The notes: generated by a model not told the origin, from the sequence alone. 64,000 nt of DNA from Phycisphaerales bacterium (GCA_020853815.1 JADYYE010000130.1:1-64000); one strand, 5' to 3'; counted from the first letter of the stretch, positions 1-9,230 are shown. A program made the numbers and translations.

Positions 1-1354
1 AAACTTCAACCGTCGCCTCGCCCCGCGCCGTCGCCCGCTCCGCCAGCGCCACGCCGAGCCGCTCGCCCGCATCGCGCCCGCTGTTCCGCGCGCGGCTCCG
101 CTCCATCACCTGGGCCGTCGCCACCGCCGCTACCAGCATCACCACACCCAACCGCGCCGGCCCGCCCAGCATGAGACCGCGCGCGATCCGCCGCCGCCCC
201 TCTCCGAATCCGCCCAGTGCGCCCCACACCACATACCCCAGCGTCGGCGGCACAAGCGTCAGCACCGGCATCGCGTAGCGCGGATTCGTCACGCCCGACA
301 GCATCAATGCGCCAACACCCAGCAGCGCGCCGAGCGTGAGCACTCGGGCGGCGTCATGCGCGATGCTCGCTTCCCGGCCCGCGTCGCGTTCCGCCCGCGC
401 CTCGCGCCCGAACACAAAGAGCATCGCCACGCCCGCAGGCATCACGCTCGCCAGCGTCGCGAGCGGAAACACCGCCAGCTTCGCGGGCCAGCCCGGACCA
501 TACAGAAAATCTCCCACGCTCTGGCGGACCACCGGCGCGACCGGATCGATCGCCATCGCCGCGATCGCGCGCTCCGCCATGAACGCCCACGCCCCGAACG
601 CCGCGACTCCCAGCACCAGCCCCGCCACCACGCTCGGGCGGAACGCCGCCCGCGCCGAGCGCGTGACCACCAAGCCCGCCATGAGCGCCGCACCGATCGC
701 GCTGACACACGCCGGCCCTTTCACGAGCAGCGCTCCGCCCGCACACAGCGCGACGCCGAGCAAGGAGGCCATCTTCGATGTCGCACCCGTTGCGCCCGCG
801 CCATCGGTGTCAGAATCATGCCCGCCCTCGCGCCGGCGCACCATCGCATCGACGACCAGCAAGCACGCCGCCTGCGTGAGCGCGTTGTTCAGCGCCTCGA
901 TCTCCGCGCTCCGCCCCACCGACCACCAGAGCGGCGTAAGTGCCTGCGCCATTCCCGCCGCCAATCCGCCCGCGCCGCCGAACCATCGCCTCGTCACGAA
1001 GAACACCACCAGCGCCGACACCGTCATCGCCGTCGCCGACACCGCCCGGGCCGAGAGCTCCGTCTCCCCCAGCACCTTCGCCGATGCCGCAACCGCCCAG
1101 AACATGCCGGGCGGCTTGCGCACATACACCCGCTCGAACATCCGCGGCACGAGCCACTCGCCACTCCGCGCCATCTCCCAGCCCGGGATCGCCCGGTGCC
1201 CCTCGCTCATCGACAAGCCGTTGGCGCCCAAGCCCACCCAATACACCGCCGAACACACCGCCACGATCAGCAGCGCCGCCCACCGCCCGCGCCGCCGCCA
1301 TTCGCGGCCTCGCGCGGGTTCCAGCCCACCAATCTCCAGATTGCCCGGATTCAC
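1..1354 (-). CDS. Membrane glycosyltransferase, GT39/ArnT-like (3' end beyond the window)
   Basis: The reverse strand reads open from about 1354 to the window edge, giving about 450 codons without a stop. The N-terminal part has a hydrophobic segment followed by a short acidic/Arg stretch around EGHRAIPGWEMA and then GEWLVPRMFE, the arrangement seen in GT39/ArnT-like transferases that use polyprenyl-phosphate sugars. Many further hydrophobic segments follow, and near the edge lies NPRYAMPVL, like the RY-P motif of this family. The inferred role is transfer of a sugar to lipid or protein on the outer face of the inner membrane. The GTG at 1354 is the best upstream start, but it lacks a clear ribosome binding site and the start is uncertain. 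Family members usually have 500-650 residues, so the C-terminus is missing. It is divergent from the M1 peptidase gene. Confidence 0.7.
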   Translation of the reverse strand, partial: MNPGNLEIGGLEPARGREWRRRGRWAALLIVAVCSAVYWVGLGANGLSMSEGHRAIPGWEMARSGEWLVPRMFERVYVRKPPGMFWAVAASAKVLGETELSARAVSATAMTVSALVVFFVTRRWFGGAGGLAAGMAQALTPLWWSVGRSAEIEALNNALTQAACLLVVDAMVRRREGGHDSDTDGAGATGATSKMASLLGVALCAGGALLVKGPACVSAIGAALMAGLVVTRSARAAFRPSVVAGLVLGVAAFGAWAFMAERAIAAMAIDPVAPVVRQSVGDFLYGPGWPAKLAVFPLATLASVMPAGVAMLFVFGREARAERDAGREASIAHDAARVLTLGALLGVGALMLSGVTNPRYAMPVLTLVPPTLGYVVWGALGGFGEGRRRIARGLMLGGPARLGVVMLVAAVATAQVMERSRARNSGRDAGERLGVALAERATARGEATVEV

Positions 1355-1615
1355 GCCGGATGGTACGGACGATCGCCGGCAACCCCCGAACTCCCCGCCT
1401 TTGGGGGTCCAAGGTCCGATCAATGCACACCGTCCACAGGCCGTCCACAAGCATCGACGCCCGGCGCGCGCAATTTGGGCAACCTACCTCGGGAACCCCC
1501 GCGTATCCCTTGGTCCAAGCCTCGCCCGCCGATATGGTGGTGGTCGGGGTGCGCCCGCGCCGAACCCGGCGGAGTACCCCCGTGGGGTTGGCTGAACGCC
1601 AAAGGGAGTGAAGAA

Positions 1616-3913
1616 ATGACCACGCGCCGGACTATTCAGACCTTGCTTTTCGCCGCCCTCGTCACCGCCTCTCCCGCGCTGGCCCAGCACGACCCTTGCA
1701 CCGATCCCGCCTGCTCCAAGGCCCGCCACCTCAAGCACCTCTGGCACGAAGGCCTCAACCCCGACGGCTCGCCCATCGTCCTGGGCGACCACGGAAACAA
1801 CGGCACGCGCGAGGCCTCCGACGCCACCGACGTCCTCCACAACAACCTCGACATCGAGCTCTTCACCTCCACCAGCGTCATCACCGGCACCAACACCATC
1901 ACCGTCAAGAGCAACGTCAACAACCTCACCCAGTTCACCATCCGACTCCGCTCAAACTTCACCATCACCTCGCTCAAGGTCGACAACGTCAACGCCACCG
2001 CCTCCGCCGTCGGCTCCTACGGCAGGCAGATCACCCTCCCCCGTGTCTACAACGCCGGCGAGGTCTTCACCGTCGCGATCGCCTACACCGGCACCGCCGT
2101 CTCGCGCGGCTTCGGCTCCATCGAGTTCACCACCCTGGGCGGACAGCCCGCCGTCTTCACCCTCAGCGAGGCCTACTTCGCCGCCACCTGGTGGCCCACC
2201 AAGGACGGCGACTTCGGCGCTTCGGGCGACAACGGCGACAAGTTCACCATGGACCTGGCCGTCACCGCCCAGAACACCCTCACCACCGCGTCCAACGGCG
2301 TGCTCCAGGGCGTCGACTCCCTCTCCGGCAACCGCTCCAAGTACCGCTGGAAGACCAACTACCAGATCGCGCCGTACCTGGTCTCCTTCGGCACCGCCAA
2401 GTACAACACCTGGTCCAAAACCTACAACTACGGCACGGGAACCATGCCCGTCACCTTCTACGTCTCACCCGGCAATGACAACGCCGGAAACCGCGCCGCC
2501 TGGGAAAAGTGCATCCCCATGATGGAGACCTACAGGACCGTCTACGGCCTGTACCCCTTCATCAACGAGAAATACGGCATCTATGAGTTCACCTTTGGCG
2601 GCGGCATGGAACACCAGACCATGACAGGCCAAAGCGGTTTCGGCGAATCCCTCACCGCCCACGAGCTCGCCCACCAGTGGTGGGGAGATATGGTCACCTG
2701 CAAGACCTGGAACAACATCTGGCTCAACGAGGGCTTTGCCACCTTCTCCGAGTGCCTCTGGGAAGAACGCAAGACCGGCACCATCAACTCCGCCGCCTAC
2801 AAGTCCGCGCTCAACGCTCGCCGCCCCGGCGATATGTCCGGTACGGTCTATGTCACCAACGTCGGCGACATGAACGTCATCTTTGACTACAACAACTCCT
2901 ACGCCAAGGGCGCGTGGGTCCAGCACATGCTCCGCGGCGTGATGGGCGACACCGACTTCTTCAACGGGCTGGCCGCCTACCGCGCCGCCTACGAAGGCTC
3001 CGCCGCCACCACCGACAACTACGCCGCCATCATGTCGGGCGTCGAGGGCGAGGACCTCACCTATTTCTTCCAGCAGTGGGTCTACGAGAACGGCGCGCCC
3101 AAGTACCAGTACGCCTATCAAAACGTCGCCATCAACGGGCAGAACTACCTCCGCCTCTACCTCAAGCAGAACCAGGTCGCGTCCTACGGCGTGTTCAACA
3201 TGCCCGTCCCCGTCCGCGTCAACCACTCCGGCGGCCCGACCAACACCAAGGTCCGCAACGACTCGCTCACCGAGCACTTCCTCATCCCCATCCCCGCCAG
3301 CGCCACCTCGATCTCGATCGACCCCGACGACTGGATTCTCAACGAAGGCAAGACCACGACGACGTATGTCCAGGGTCCGGCCAAGGTCGCGCAGGCCGCC
3401 CCGGCGCTCGGCTCGTCCACGCCCGACTCTTCCGCGCCCTCCGCGATCACCATCTACTTCAGCGACAACGTGACGATCTCCGGCGCCGACGTCTCGGTGA
3501 CTCGCAACGGCTCTCCGTTCCCCGTCACGCTCTCGTACAACTCGGGAACCCTTGCCGCCACGCTCGACGCGGGCACGTCGCTCCCCGCGGGTGAATACGT
3601 CGTCACCGTCTCCGACAACGTGAAGACCGCGACCGGCGCGATCAAGCTCGACGGCGAGATCGCCGACGCCGGCAACCCCTCGTCCCTCCCCTCGGGCGAC
3701 GGGCTCGCCAATGGCAACGCCGTCTGGGCCTTCACCATCACCCAGACCTGCCCCGCCGATTTCAACAACGACGGCTTCGTCAACGGCGACGACTACGACG
3801 CCTTCGCCAGCGCCTTCGACAACGCCGCGAACGCCGCCGACATCAACAACGACGGCTTCATCAACGGCGACGACTACGACGCCTTCGCCTCCCACTTCGA
3901 CGCGGGGTGCTGA
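1616..3913 (+). CDS. Secreted M1-family metallopeptidase with C-terminal GC-type dockerin
   Basis: The 765-residue protein starts at ATG 1616, 8 nt after GGGAG, and begins with a signal peptide ending near SPALAQ. An M1 beta domain is followed by GGGMEH at 328-333 (the GAMEN-like exopeptidase motif) and the zinc site HELAH at 349-353 with the third ligand in NEGF, E372, 18 residues later. This is the full gluzincin signature, so it should be an active zinc aminopeptidase or related peptidase. Residues of about 595-690 look like an Ig-like domain. The tail from about 713 carries two copies of an NNDGFVNGDDYDAF-type calcium-binding repeat and ends in AGC, the GC-type dockerin typical of Phycisphaerales exported proteins. 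It probably acts at the cell surface or outside. The frame stays open far upstream, but that part has no coding character. Confidence 0.9.
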   Translation: MTTRRTIQTLLFAALVTASPALAQHDPCTDPACSKARHLKHLWHEGLNPDGSPIVLGDHGNNGTREASDATDVLHNNLDIELFTSTSVITGTNTITVKSNVNNLTQFTIRLRSNFTITSLKVDNVNATASAVGSYGRQITLPRVYNAGEVFTVAIAYTGTAVSRGFGSIEFTTLGGQPAVFTLSEAYFAATWWPTKDGDFGASGDNGDKFTMDLAVTAQNTLTTASNGVLQGVDSLSGNRSKYRWKTNYQIAPYLVSFGTAKYNTWSKTYNYGTGTMPVTFYVSPGNDNAGNRAAWEKCIPMMETYRTVYGLYPFINEKYGIYEFTFGGGMEHQTMTGQSGFGESLTAHELAHQWWGDMVTCKTWNNIWLNEGFATFSECLWEERKTGTINSAAYKSALNARRPGDMSGTVYVTNVGDMNVIFDYNNSYAKGAWVQHMLRGVMGDTDFFNGLAAYRAAYEGSAATTDNYAAIMSGVEGEDLTYFFQQWVYENGAPKYQYAYQNVAINGQNYLRLYLKQNQVASYGVFNMPVPVRVNHSGGPTNTKVRNDSLTEHFLIPIPASATSISIDPDDWILNEGKTTTTYVQGPAKVAQAAPALGSSTPDSSAPSAITIYFSDNVTISGADVSVTRNGSPFPVTLSYNSGTLAATLDAGTSLPAGEYVVTVSDNVKTATGAIKLDGEIADAGNPSSLPSGDGLANGNAVWAFTITQTCPADFNNDGFVNGDDYDAFASAFDNAANAADINNDGFINGDDYDAFASHFDAGC

Positions 3914-4065
3914 ACCACGAACGCTCGGGGCGCGGAGGCTCGGCGACAGCAGCCCCGCGGCGGGGCCAGTGAGAGAGAGGCGTCGGAAAGATCGCAATAC
4001 AAGCTTGATTTGTCCTCAATGATGGGATGAGGTGCCCTAGGCATTTCCTTCAAGGAGGAAACAGC

Positions 4066-5715
4066 ATGAAAGCTCGCTCGAACCGTTGGCAATTCGCGTC
4101 GCGCCGGGGTATGTCTTCTGGGATGTCGCTCGGACTGTCAATCGTTGCGATCGCGGGGAGCGCGCTGGCCGCGCCGCCCCCGCCGTATGTCGTGGGACCG
4201 GCGGTCCAGGCGAATCCAACCGGAATCCTGTGGAAAGAGTGCGCCGTTACCAGCAACTACATGAACGACAGCGAGGTTGTGGTGTGCGCAATTGCTCCTG
4301 GCGGCGTGGCGACCGCTGTTTCGCTGAACGCGGGTGCATCGTTCATCTCAAGCGCGATGGTTCTCGGCGCTGGTGATCCAAGCCTGACCAATGTTCCGGG
4401 AAGCGGGCGAATTTGGCTGTGCGTCAAGGCGAGCGCGGACACGTTCGTGACCTACAAGGAGGCGAATGAGACTCAGGTGTGGGCGACGCCTTTCTCGGTT
4501 GGCAACGCGTACGACAAGCCTTGGATCGCCGTCGGACCTAAGGCCGGTGACCCCGGAACTCTTCGCTTTTACTCCGGTTATCTGAGGCGACACACGAGCA
4601 CCTGCACCGGAAACTACGCAAGCTTTGCAAACTGGTTCGCGATCTCGGATGATCCTGATCAGGGATCGAGCGCCTGGACCGTCACGAAGGCGAGCCCCGT
4701 CGGCGGCGTGCCATGCGACTACAGCGGCTGGGGCACAATGCCCGTCGTGCTCGACGACGGACGTGTCGTGGTGGTGACCGGCGACGCGATCAATCTGGAA
4801 GACAACGGCAAGAAGCCCTATGTGTACCGCTCGATCGACAATGGGACGACGTGGCTTCCTGAGGGCGGGCAAGGCATTAGGATTGCGCCACAACAAAGCA
4901 TCCAGGCTATTCAGGTGGGCTACGACGGCGCCGTGGCCGACGTTCCCAAAAAGATTGACAGGCGGAATTGCGCACCAACCATCGCCGTCGATCGAACCCG
5001 TACTCCGAACTGGGTCTATGTCGCTTTTTACGCAAGGGCGGTACCCGGAGACGAGACTCAGGACCTCAACACCGACCTGTACATCTGCCGGAGCACGGAC
5101 GGAGGCGCGAGCTTCGATGCGCCGGTTGCGATCACCGACTCCATGCTTGGGCTTGTGGCGCAAACCCACGGGCCAGACCAATTCGTTCCCGGACTCGCCG
5201 TGGATTGCACCGGGTCGCTCGTGGTCACGTTCTACGACAATCGCAACGACTCGGACCTCTCGCCCGGCGAGCCGTACTTGGGCGAGATGTACGACGTGTA
5301 TCTCGCCCGCATCACCAATTTCGGGCTCGCCAACATGGCGATCTCGCAGGTCCGGCTCACGCCGCAAACATTTCCGCTCGCCGACCTGCCGACCTTTGAT
5401 TACCTCGGCGACTACCAGACCATCTCGCCCGGCGGTGCGACAGCCAAATGTCTGTACGCCGCGTACATCGCGCCGGCGTTCGATTCGCAGACCCAGACCT
5501 GGAGCGTGCCGAACTGCTTTGTTCGGAAGATCACGATCGGCCCGTGCCTGGCCGACCTGAATCTGAACTCGATCGCCGACCCGGGCGATTTCGATGTGTT
5601 CGTGGATGCGTTCCTCGCCGAGGACTTGCAGGCCGACATCAACGAGAACCTGATGATTGATGAGGACGACTACGAGTCGTTTGTGGAGTCATACGATGCA
5701 CTAGAACACCTGTAG
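4066..5715 (+). CDS. Secreted sialidase/BNR-repeat-like protein with degenerate dockerin-like tail
   Basis: The start ATG 4066 is preceded by a strong AAGGAGGA at 4051-4058. The 549-residue product begins with a basic stretch and a hydrophobic signal peptide ending near GSALAA. Two Asp-box motifs, SIDNGTTW and STDGGASF, match the S-x-D-x-G-x-x-W/F pattern of sialidase-like beta-propellers, and the region between them fits a propeller fold. No catalytic Arg triad can be assigned by eye, so enzymatic activity is unproven. The C-terminus has two DxNxNxxxDxxD-type loops (DLNLNSIADPGDF and DINENLMIDEDDY), clearly related to the dockerins elsewhere in the window, but it ends in LEHL instead of Gly-Cys. 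Its base composition is visibly less GC-rich than the preceding M1 gene, which may indicate separate ancestry. It is probably exported. Confidence 0.75.
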   Translation: MKARSNRWQFASRRGMSSGMSLGLSIVAIAGSALAAPPPPYVVGPAVQANPTGILWKECAVTSNYMNDSEVVVCAIAPGGVATAVSLNAGASFISSAMVLGAGDPSLTNVPGSGRIWLCVKASADTFVTYKEANETQVWATPFSVGNAYDKPWIAVGPKAGDPGTLRFYSGYLRRHTSTCTGNYASFANWFAISDDPDQGSSAWTVTKASPVGGVPCDYSGWGTMPVVLDDGRVVVVTGDAINLEDNGKKPYVYRSIDNGTTWLPEGGQGIRIAPQQSIQAIQVGYDGAVADVPKKIDRRNCAPTIAVDRTRTPNWVYVAFYARAVPGDETQDLNTDLYICRSTDGGASFDAPVAITDSMLGLVAQTHGPDQFVPGLAVDCTGSLVVTFYDNRNDSDLSPGEPYLGEMYDVYLARITNFGLANMAISQVRLTPQTFPLADLPTFDYLGDYQTISPGGATAKCLYAAYIAPAFDSQTQTWSVPNCFVRKITIGPCLADLNLNSIADPGDFDVFVDAFLAEDLQADINENLMIDEDDYESFVESYDALEHL

Positions 5716-5819
5716 AGCGGGCGACGGACGGTGGTCCTTGCTTCCGTGCGCTGTCGTCGCTCTCGCCGGCGCGGGATCAGGTCGTGGGAGGCAGGTCCGC
5801 TCTTCCCCTTCCCCTGCTC

Positions 5820-6740
5820 TTACTCCACCTTCTTGATCACGCTCACCGCTGCATACAGCGCCGCCACCTGCTCCCGCTTCACCAGCCGCGGCGGGTACGC
5901 GCTGTTCAACGGCTGCAACCTCACCAATTCATTCCCCTCCGCGTCGGTCTCGAAATACACCCGCTTCAGCGTCGTCTCGTGGTCCGGCTCCAGGCGCGCA
6001 AAGCAATCGCTCCCGTTCTTCACCACCTTCAGCGGGCTGAACACCACGATGTCCCCCTCGCGATACACCGGCTCCATCGAGTCACCCACCACCCGCGCCG
6101 CGAACGCGTCCGCGTCCCGCACGTCCGGGCAACGCACATACTGATCCGCCACCCGCGCCGGATACCCAAGGTCCGTGAACTCACGCGGATACCCCGCCGC
6201 CACGCTGTTGATCAGCGGCACCTCCAACGCCAGACTCGCCGGCGCCAGCTCGCGCGACCCGCCACCCGCCTCCGCCGCGCCCCCCACTCCCGCCGCCGCC
6301 GCGCTCTCCGGCGGCGCGATCCGATCCACCAGCCGCGACAGCTCCCCCGAGCGGTACGTCTCGTCCAGCGCGCCGCGCACCCGCCCATCCGACCCCACCG
6401 CGCTCCCACGCACGATCTCGATCAGCCGCGCCGCCAGCTTCCGACGGCTCTCCTGCGTCGAACGCAGCGACTCCATCTCCCGCTTCACCATCGCCGGCGT
6501 CTCGTCCCAACGCGCCGCGCGGATCAGCACGCCCTCGTCCATCGACAACGCCGCCGCCAGCTCGCGCAGCACCGCGTCGGGTGGCACACGCCGCTCGTTC
6601 TCCACGCCCCACACATAGCTCTTCACCTTCCCGATCCGCTCCGCCAGTTCGTCCAGCGTCAGATCAAGCTCCAGCCTCCGACGACGCACCAGCATCCCCA
6701 CCCCTTCCGTCGTCCGCGCTACGCCTTGCTCATGCACCAT
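5820..6740 (-). CDS. Self-cleaving XRE/S24 (LexA-like) transcriptional repressor
   Basis: The 306-residue protein has an XRE-type helix-turn-helix in the first 65 residues (around LDELAERIGKVKSYVWGVE), a linker, and a C-terminal S24 peptidase domain. The nucleophile is S221 in GDSM and the general base is K259 in TLKR, 38 residues apart, as in LexA and phage CI repressors. An Ala-Gly pair at 182-183 in SVAAGYP sits where LexA-type proteins cleave themselves, so the protein looks competent for RecA-stimulated autoproteolysis. The start at 6740 is the first ATG after the divergent promoter region; ATG 6695 is an alternative. The gene faces the four-gene operon that begins at 6976, and the palindromes between them are the likely operators. 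The inferred role is repression of that operon and probably of itself, relieved by DNA damage. Confidence 0.85.
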   Translation of the reverse strand: MVHEQGVARTTEGVGMLVRRRRLELDLTLDELAERIGKVKSYVWGVENERRVPPDAVLRELAAALSMDEGVLIRAARWDETPAMVKREMESLRSTQESRRKLAARLIEIVRGSAVGSDGRVRGALDETYRSGELSRLVDRIAPPESAAAAGVGGAAEAGGGSRELAPASLALEVPLINSVAAGYPREFTDLGYPARVADQYVRCPDVRDADAFAARVVGDSMEPVYREGDIVVFSPLKVVKNGSDCFARLEPDHETTLKRVYFETDAEGNELVRLQPLNSAYPPRLVKREQVAALYAAVSVIKKVE

Positions 6741-6864
6741 GTTCCACCCCCGAACAATCCCCACCCCCCCCGACTCGGGTTGCCAAACCCCGCGCGCATC
6801 ACCGCTTTGGTGCGCAATTTCGCGGTGATACCATACATTTTCCGTCCTAACACAGTCAACCCTC

Positions 6865-6952
6865 TTGCAATCAGTTCTCGAACTGGTACAAATCTGTCTC
6901 GTGTTCATTGAATCGAGAACACGAGACCGTGTCAAGTGCTGTTCACTGAACA
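6865..6952 (+). promoter_or_regulatory. Promoter with three palindromic operator candidates
   Basis: A possible -35 TTGCAA (6865-6870) and -10 TACAAA (6887-6892) are separated by 16 bp, and the spacer holds the palindrome CAGTTC-TC-GAACTG (6872-6885). Downstream are GTGTTC-N10-GAACAC (6901-6922), which also contains TTCATTGAA, and TGTTCACTGAACA (6940-6952), perfect apart from its centre. All share GTTC/GAAC half-sites. Their position between the S24 repressor and the operon makes them likely repressor-binding sites. The promoter elements are only partial matches. Confidence 0.6.
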
Positions 6953-6975
6953 CAGAATTGTGCCAGGAGGGACCG

Positions 6976-7587
6976 ATGGACCGCCACGCCGCCCGATTCG
7001 CACTGGAACTCCCGTCCCCGCAAAGACTTGAGAACGCCGCTGAGGTCGCCGATTCCGTCCGCGACGACCTCTTCGACCCGTCGCTGGACCTCGCGTTCGA
7101 CCCGGAGAATGAACAGATCGCGGCGACTCCCGGAGACCCCGCCGACCTCCGCCGAAAACGCCGCCGCGCCTTCGCCGACCGAATGCTCGAACGGGCCATC
7201 CACCTCCAGGCACCCGACCGCACCCTCATCGAAGCCTCCTTCCGCGACTCCCTCCGCGTCGTCGAGCTGGCGGCCCTGATCCACTCCCGCGCCCCCACCG
7301 ACACCCAAGTCCGCGCCATGCGACGACGCATCCGCGCGCTCGTCCGCCGACTCCTCCATCCTCGCTTCGACTTTGTCGTCCGCGCCCTGGCCAACGCCGA
7401 GGGCATCCCCCGTGCCCCGTGGTCACCGCTCCGCGCCCGCGTCGCGCGCGAGTTCTTCCTCCAGGGACGCACCATGCGCGCCATCGCCGCCGACACCCGC
7501 CAGTCCTTCTACCTCGTCCGCCGCCATCGAGACGCCGTCGAAGCCCTCTTCGACATGCACGCCAAGCGGAGCCACGCCCATGCCTGA
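6976..7587 (+). CDS. HTH protein with sigma-region-4-like segment, first gene of terminase operon
   Basis: The 203-residue protein starts at ATG 6976 behind AGGAGG at 6965-6970. It has no family I can name with certainty. Residues of about 75-130 (around TLIEASFRDSLRVVELAALI) resemble sigma-70 region 4, with an acidic helix, a turn and an Arg-rich recognition-like helix. A second HTH-like segment follows at about 155-195 (FFLQGRTMRAIAADTRQSF). The N-terminal 60 residues are acidic and low in structure. Such proteins in phages are often late-gene activators or small DNA-binding terminase partners; either would fit here, and both are inference. Its stop overlaps the start of the ABC ATPase gene by 8 nt, so translation is probably coupled. 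Expression should be controlled by the upstream palindromes and the S24 repressor. Confidence 0.65.
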   Translation: MDRHAARFALELPSPQRLENAAEVADSVRDDLFDPSLDLAFDPENEQIAATPGDPADLRRKRRRAFADRMLERAIHLQAPDRTLIEASFRDSLRVVELAALIHSRAPTDTQVRAMRRRIRALVRRLLHPRFDFVVRALANAEGIPRAPWSPLRARVAREFFLQGRTMRAIAADTRQSFYLVRRHRDAVEALFDMHAKRSHAHA

Positions 7588-8305
7588 AGCCACGCCCAAA
7601 CCAACCCGCAACTCCGGCCTCGTCCGCGTCATCCCCACCCGCGCCGCGCCCTCCGCCAATCTCCTCCGCGCCTGCGCGCCCTTCGGGTTGGCGCTCGAGC
7701 AATCCCGCGCCCGCCCGGGCCGCGAACTCATCAACCGCGCCGCCCGCGCCGTCCTCTATCGAAGCAAACCCGGCACGATCGCGCTCATCACCGGCCCATC
7801 GGGCTGCGGCAAGTCCTCCATCCTCCGCGCGCTGGCTCGCCTCACCCCCTGCACCCGCGCGCCCGCGTCCATCCCCGCTCGCCTCGCGGCCCGCGCCGTC
7901 GTCGACGTGCTCTCCGGCCCGCTCGAAGCGCGTCTCTCCGCGCTCTCCCGCGCCGGGCTCGCCGACGCCGCCCTCCTGGCCCGCACGCCCCACGAACTCT
8001 CCGAGGGTGAGCGCCATCGCCTGCTTCTGGCGCTCACGCTCGCCCGCGCCCGCCGCGGCCAACTCATCCTCATCGACGAGTTCACCTCGCCGCTCGACCG
8101 CGCCACCGCTCGCTCCGTCGCGCTCACGCTGTCGCGCTGGGCACGGCACACCAAGCTGAAACTGGTCATCGCCTCGCCCCACTCCGACCTCCTCGAATCC
8201 CTGAACCCCGACGCCCTCCTTGAGCCGGCGCTGGACGCCTCGCGCGTCCGACTCCGCTGGCGGCAGGGAGCCACGCTTGGAGACATCACCCTGGTCGACC
8301 CGTAA
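7580..8305 (+). CDS. Soluble ABC-type ATPase (COG2401-like) without membrane domain
   Basis: The 241-residue protein starts at ATG 7580 inside the end of the previous gene. It has Walker A GPSGCGKSS with K78, an ABC signature LSEGE at 140-144, and Walker B LILIDEF with D166-E167 followed by a D-loop-like SPLD. No transmembrane segment or permease gene is nearby. The conserved elements occupy one short ABC core, as in the ABC half of COG2401 proteins, which are described as an ABC-type ATPase fused to a predicted acetyltransferase. Here the acetyltransferase-like part is the next, overlapping reading frame, so the fusion appears split. A role in DNA or nucleoprotein handling rather than transport is inferred from the terminase gene in the same operon. 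The family link is from memory of motifs, not from a search. Confidence 0.8.
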   Translation: MPEATPKPTRNSGLVRVIPTRAAPSANLLRACAPFGLALEQSRARPGRELINRAARAVLYRSKPGTIALITGPSGCGKSSILRALARLTPCTRAPASIPARLAARAVVDVLSGPLEARLSALSRAGLADAALLARTPHELSEGERHRLLLALTLARARRGQLILIDEFTSPLDRATARSVALTLSRWARHTKLKLVIASPHSDLLESLNPDALLEPALDASRVRLRWRQGATLGDITLVDP

Positions 8306-9020
8306 GCCACCGCGCCTCTCCATCACGCAGGGCACGCCCGACGACTACCACGCGCTGGCGCACCGGCACTATCGCGCCGGCACGCCCGCGACCATCGCGC
8401 TCGTCCTGGTCGCGCGCGTCCTCGTCGCGCTCGCGGACGAACATCCCGAATCGCCGCCCGCCGGCGTGCTCGTCGTCTCCATGCCCACGCTCAACGCGGG
8501 CTGGCGCGACACGGCGTTCCCCGCGCTGCGCGGCCTGTCGCGCGCCGAGCGCGCCCGCTGGATCAACGAGAACATCCGTGTCATCTCGCGCGTGATCGTC
8601 GATCCAGCGCAACGCGGCACGGGGGTCGCGACGGCCCTCGTCCGCGCGTACCTCGCCCATCCGCTCACGCGTTACACCGAGGCGATCGCCGCCATGGCGC
8701 GCTGGTCGCCGTTCTTCCGCCACGCCGGCATGAAGGAACTCGCGACCCCGGTCTGCAAGCGCGACGCGGCGCTGTCGCGCGAGCTGGCGGCACTCGGCGT
8801 GCGCGCCTGGCGCTTGATCGACGCCAAGGCCGCGAGGCGCGCCGTGCGCGACGCCGAGGTGCGCCGCGCGATCGAGCGCTGGGCGCGCGGGAGCAAGGCG
8901 ACCCGCGGCGTCGTCGGCCCGGCGTGGCAACTCGCGGTGATCGCGGCCCAGCGGCTGGCCGCCCCGCCGCGCGTGTTCGTGCATGACTCCAAAGGCAAGC
9001 TCAACCCGGAGGGCAAGTGA
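8277..9020 (+). CDS. GNAT-like acetyltransferase domain protein (partner of ABC ATPase)
   Basis: The frame has no ATG near its beginning. TTG 8277, 6 nt after AGGGAG, is the preferred start and gives 247 residues overlapping the ATPase gene by 29 nt; TTG 8220 is an alternative. The centre carries ISRVIVDPAQRGTGVATALV, matching the beta4 and Q/R-x-x-G-x-G/A acetyl-CoA loop of GNAT enzymes. The C-terminal 80 residues are Arg/Ala-rich and may bind nucleic acid or protein. In COG2401 proteins a similar domain follows the ABC ATPase in one chain, so the two products probably work as a pair. A +1 frameshift in the overlap could also make the fusion. The substrate is unknown. Its stop TGA overlaps the possible ATG at 9020 of the next frame. 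Confidence 0.65.
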   Translation: METSPWSTRKPPRLSITQGTPDDYHALAHRHYRAGTPATIALVLVARVLVALADEHPESPPAGVLVVSMPTLNAGWRDTAFPALRGLSRAERARWINENIRVISRVIVDPAQRGTGVATALVRAYLAHPLTRYTEAIAAMARWSPFFRHAGMKELATPVCKRDAALSRELAALGVRAWRLIDAKAARRAVRDAEVRRAIERWARGSKATRGVVGPAWQLAVIAAQRLAAPPRVFVHDSKGKLNPEGK

Positions 9021-9082
9021 TGGAAGCGATGAACCCGAAGGACATGAAAGCGGGAACGCAGAGGAAGCCAGTGTGGCTTGGA

Positions 9083-9230
9083 GGAGAGGAAGAAGTTTCA
9101 ACGCAGAGGCCGCAGAGTTCGCAGAGAGAGCGCAGAAACGAAGAGGGGAATGGGGAGTCAGGAGTGGGAAGTGGTGAAGCGAAGACGTTGAACTCGAAGG
9201 GCTCGAAGAGATCGAAGCGCACAAAGAGAA
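9083..9230 (+). repeat. Purine-rich low-complexity spacer (CGCAGAG type)
   Basis: This stretch is made of short variations on AACGCAGAGGC, GCAGAGAGAG and TCGAAG-AAG. It resembles other spacers in the window near 10840-10975, 53463-53505, 58090-58145 and 62561-62640. It keeps the terminase frame open, but the encoded peptide is Glu/Lys/Arg/Ser-rich and unlike any terminase N-terminus. Confidence 0.5.

Noticed and set aside
356-1615. Open frame upstream of and in phase with the M1 peptidase gene
   Set aside because: It is antisense to the GT39-like gene, is Arg/Pro/His-rich and lacks domain features; the signal peptide and ribosome binding site place the start at 1616.
2465-3997. Long reverse-strand frame opposite the M1 peptidase
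   Set aside because: Val/Gly/Asp-rich mirror of a GC-rich gene; no start signal and no recognisable domain.
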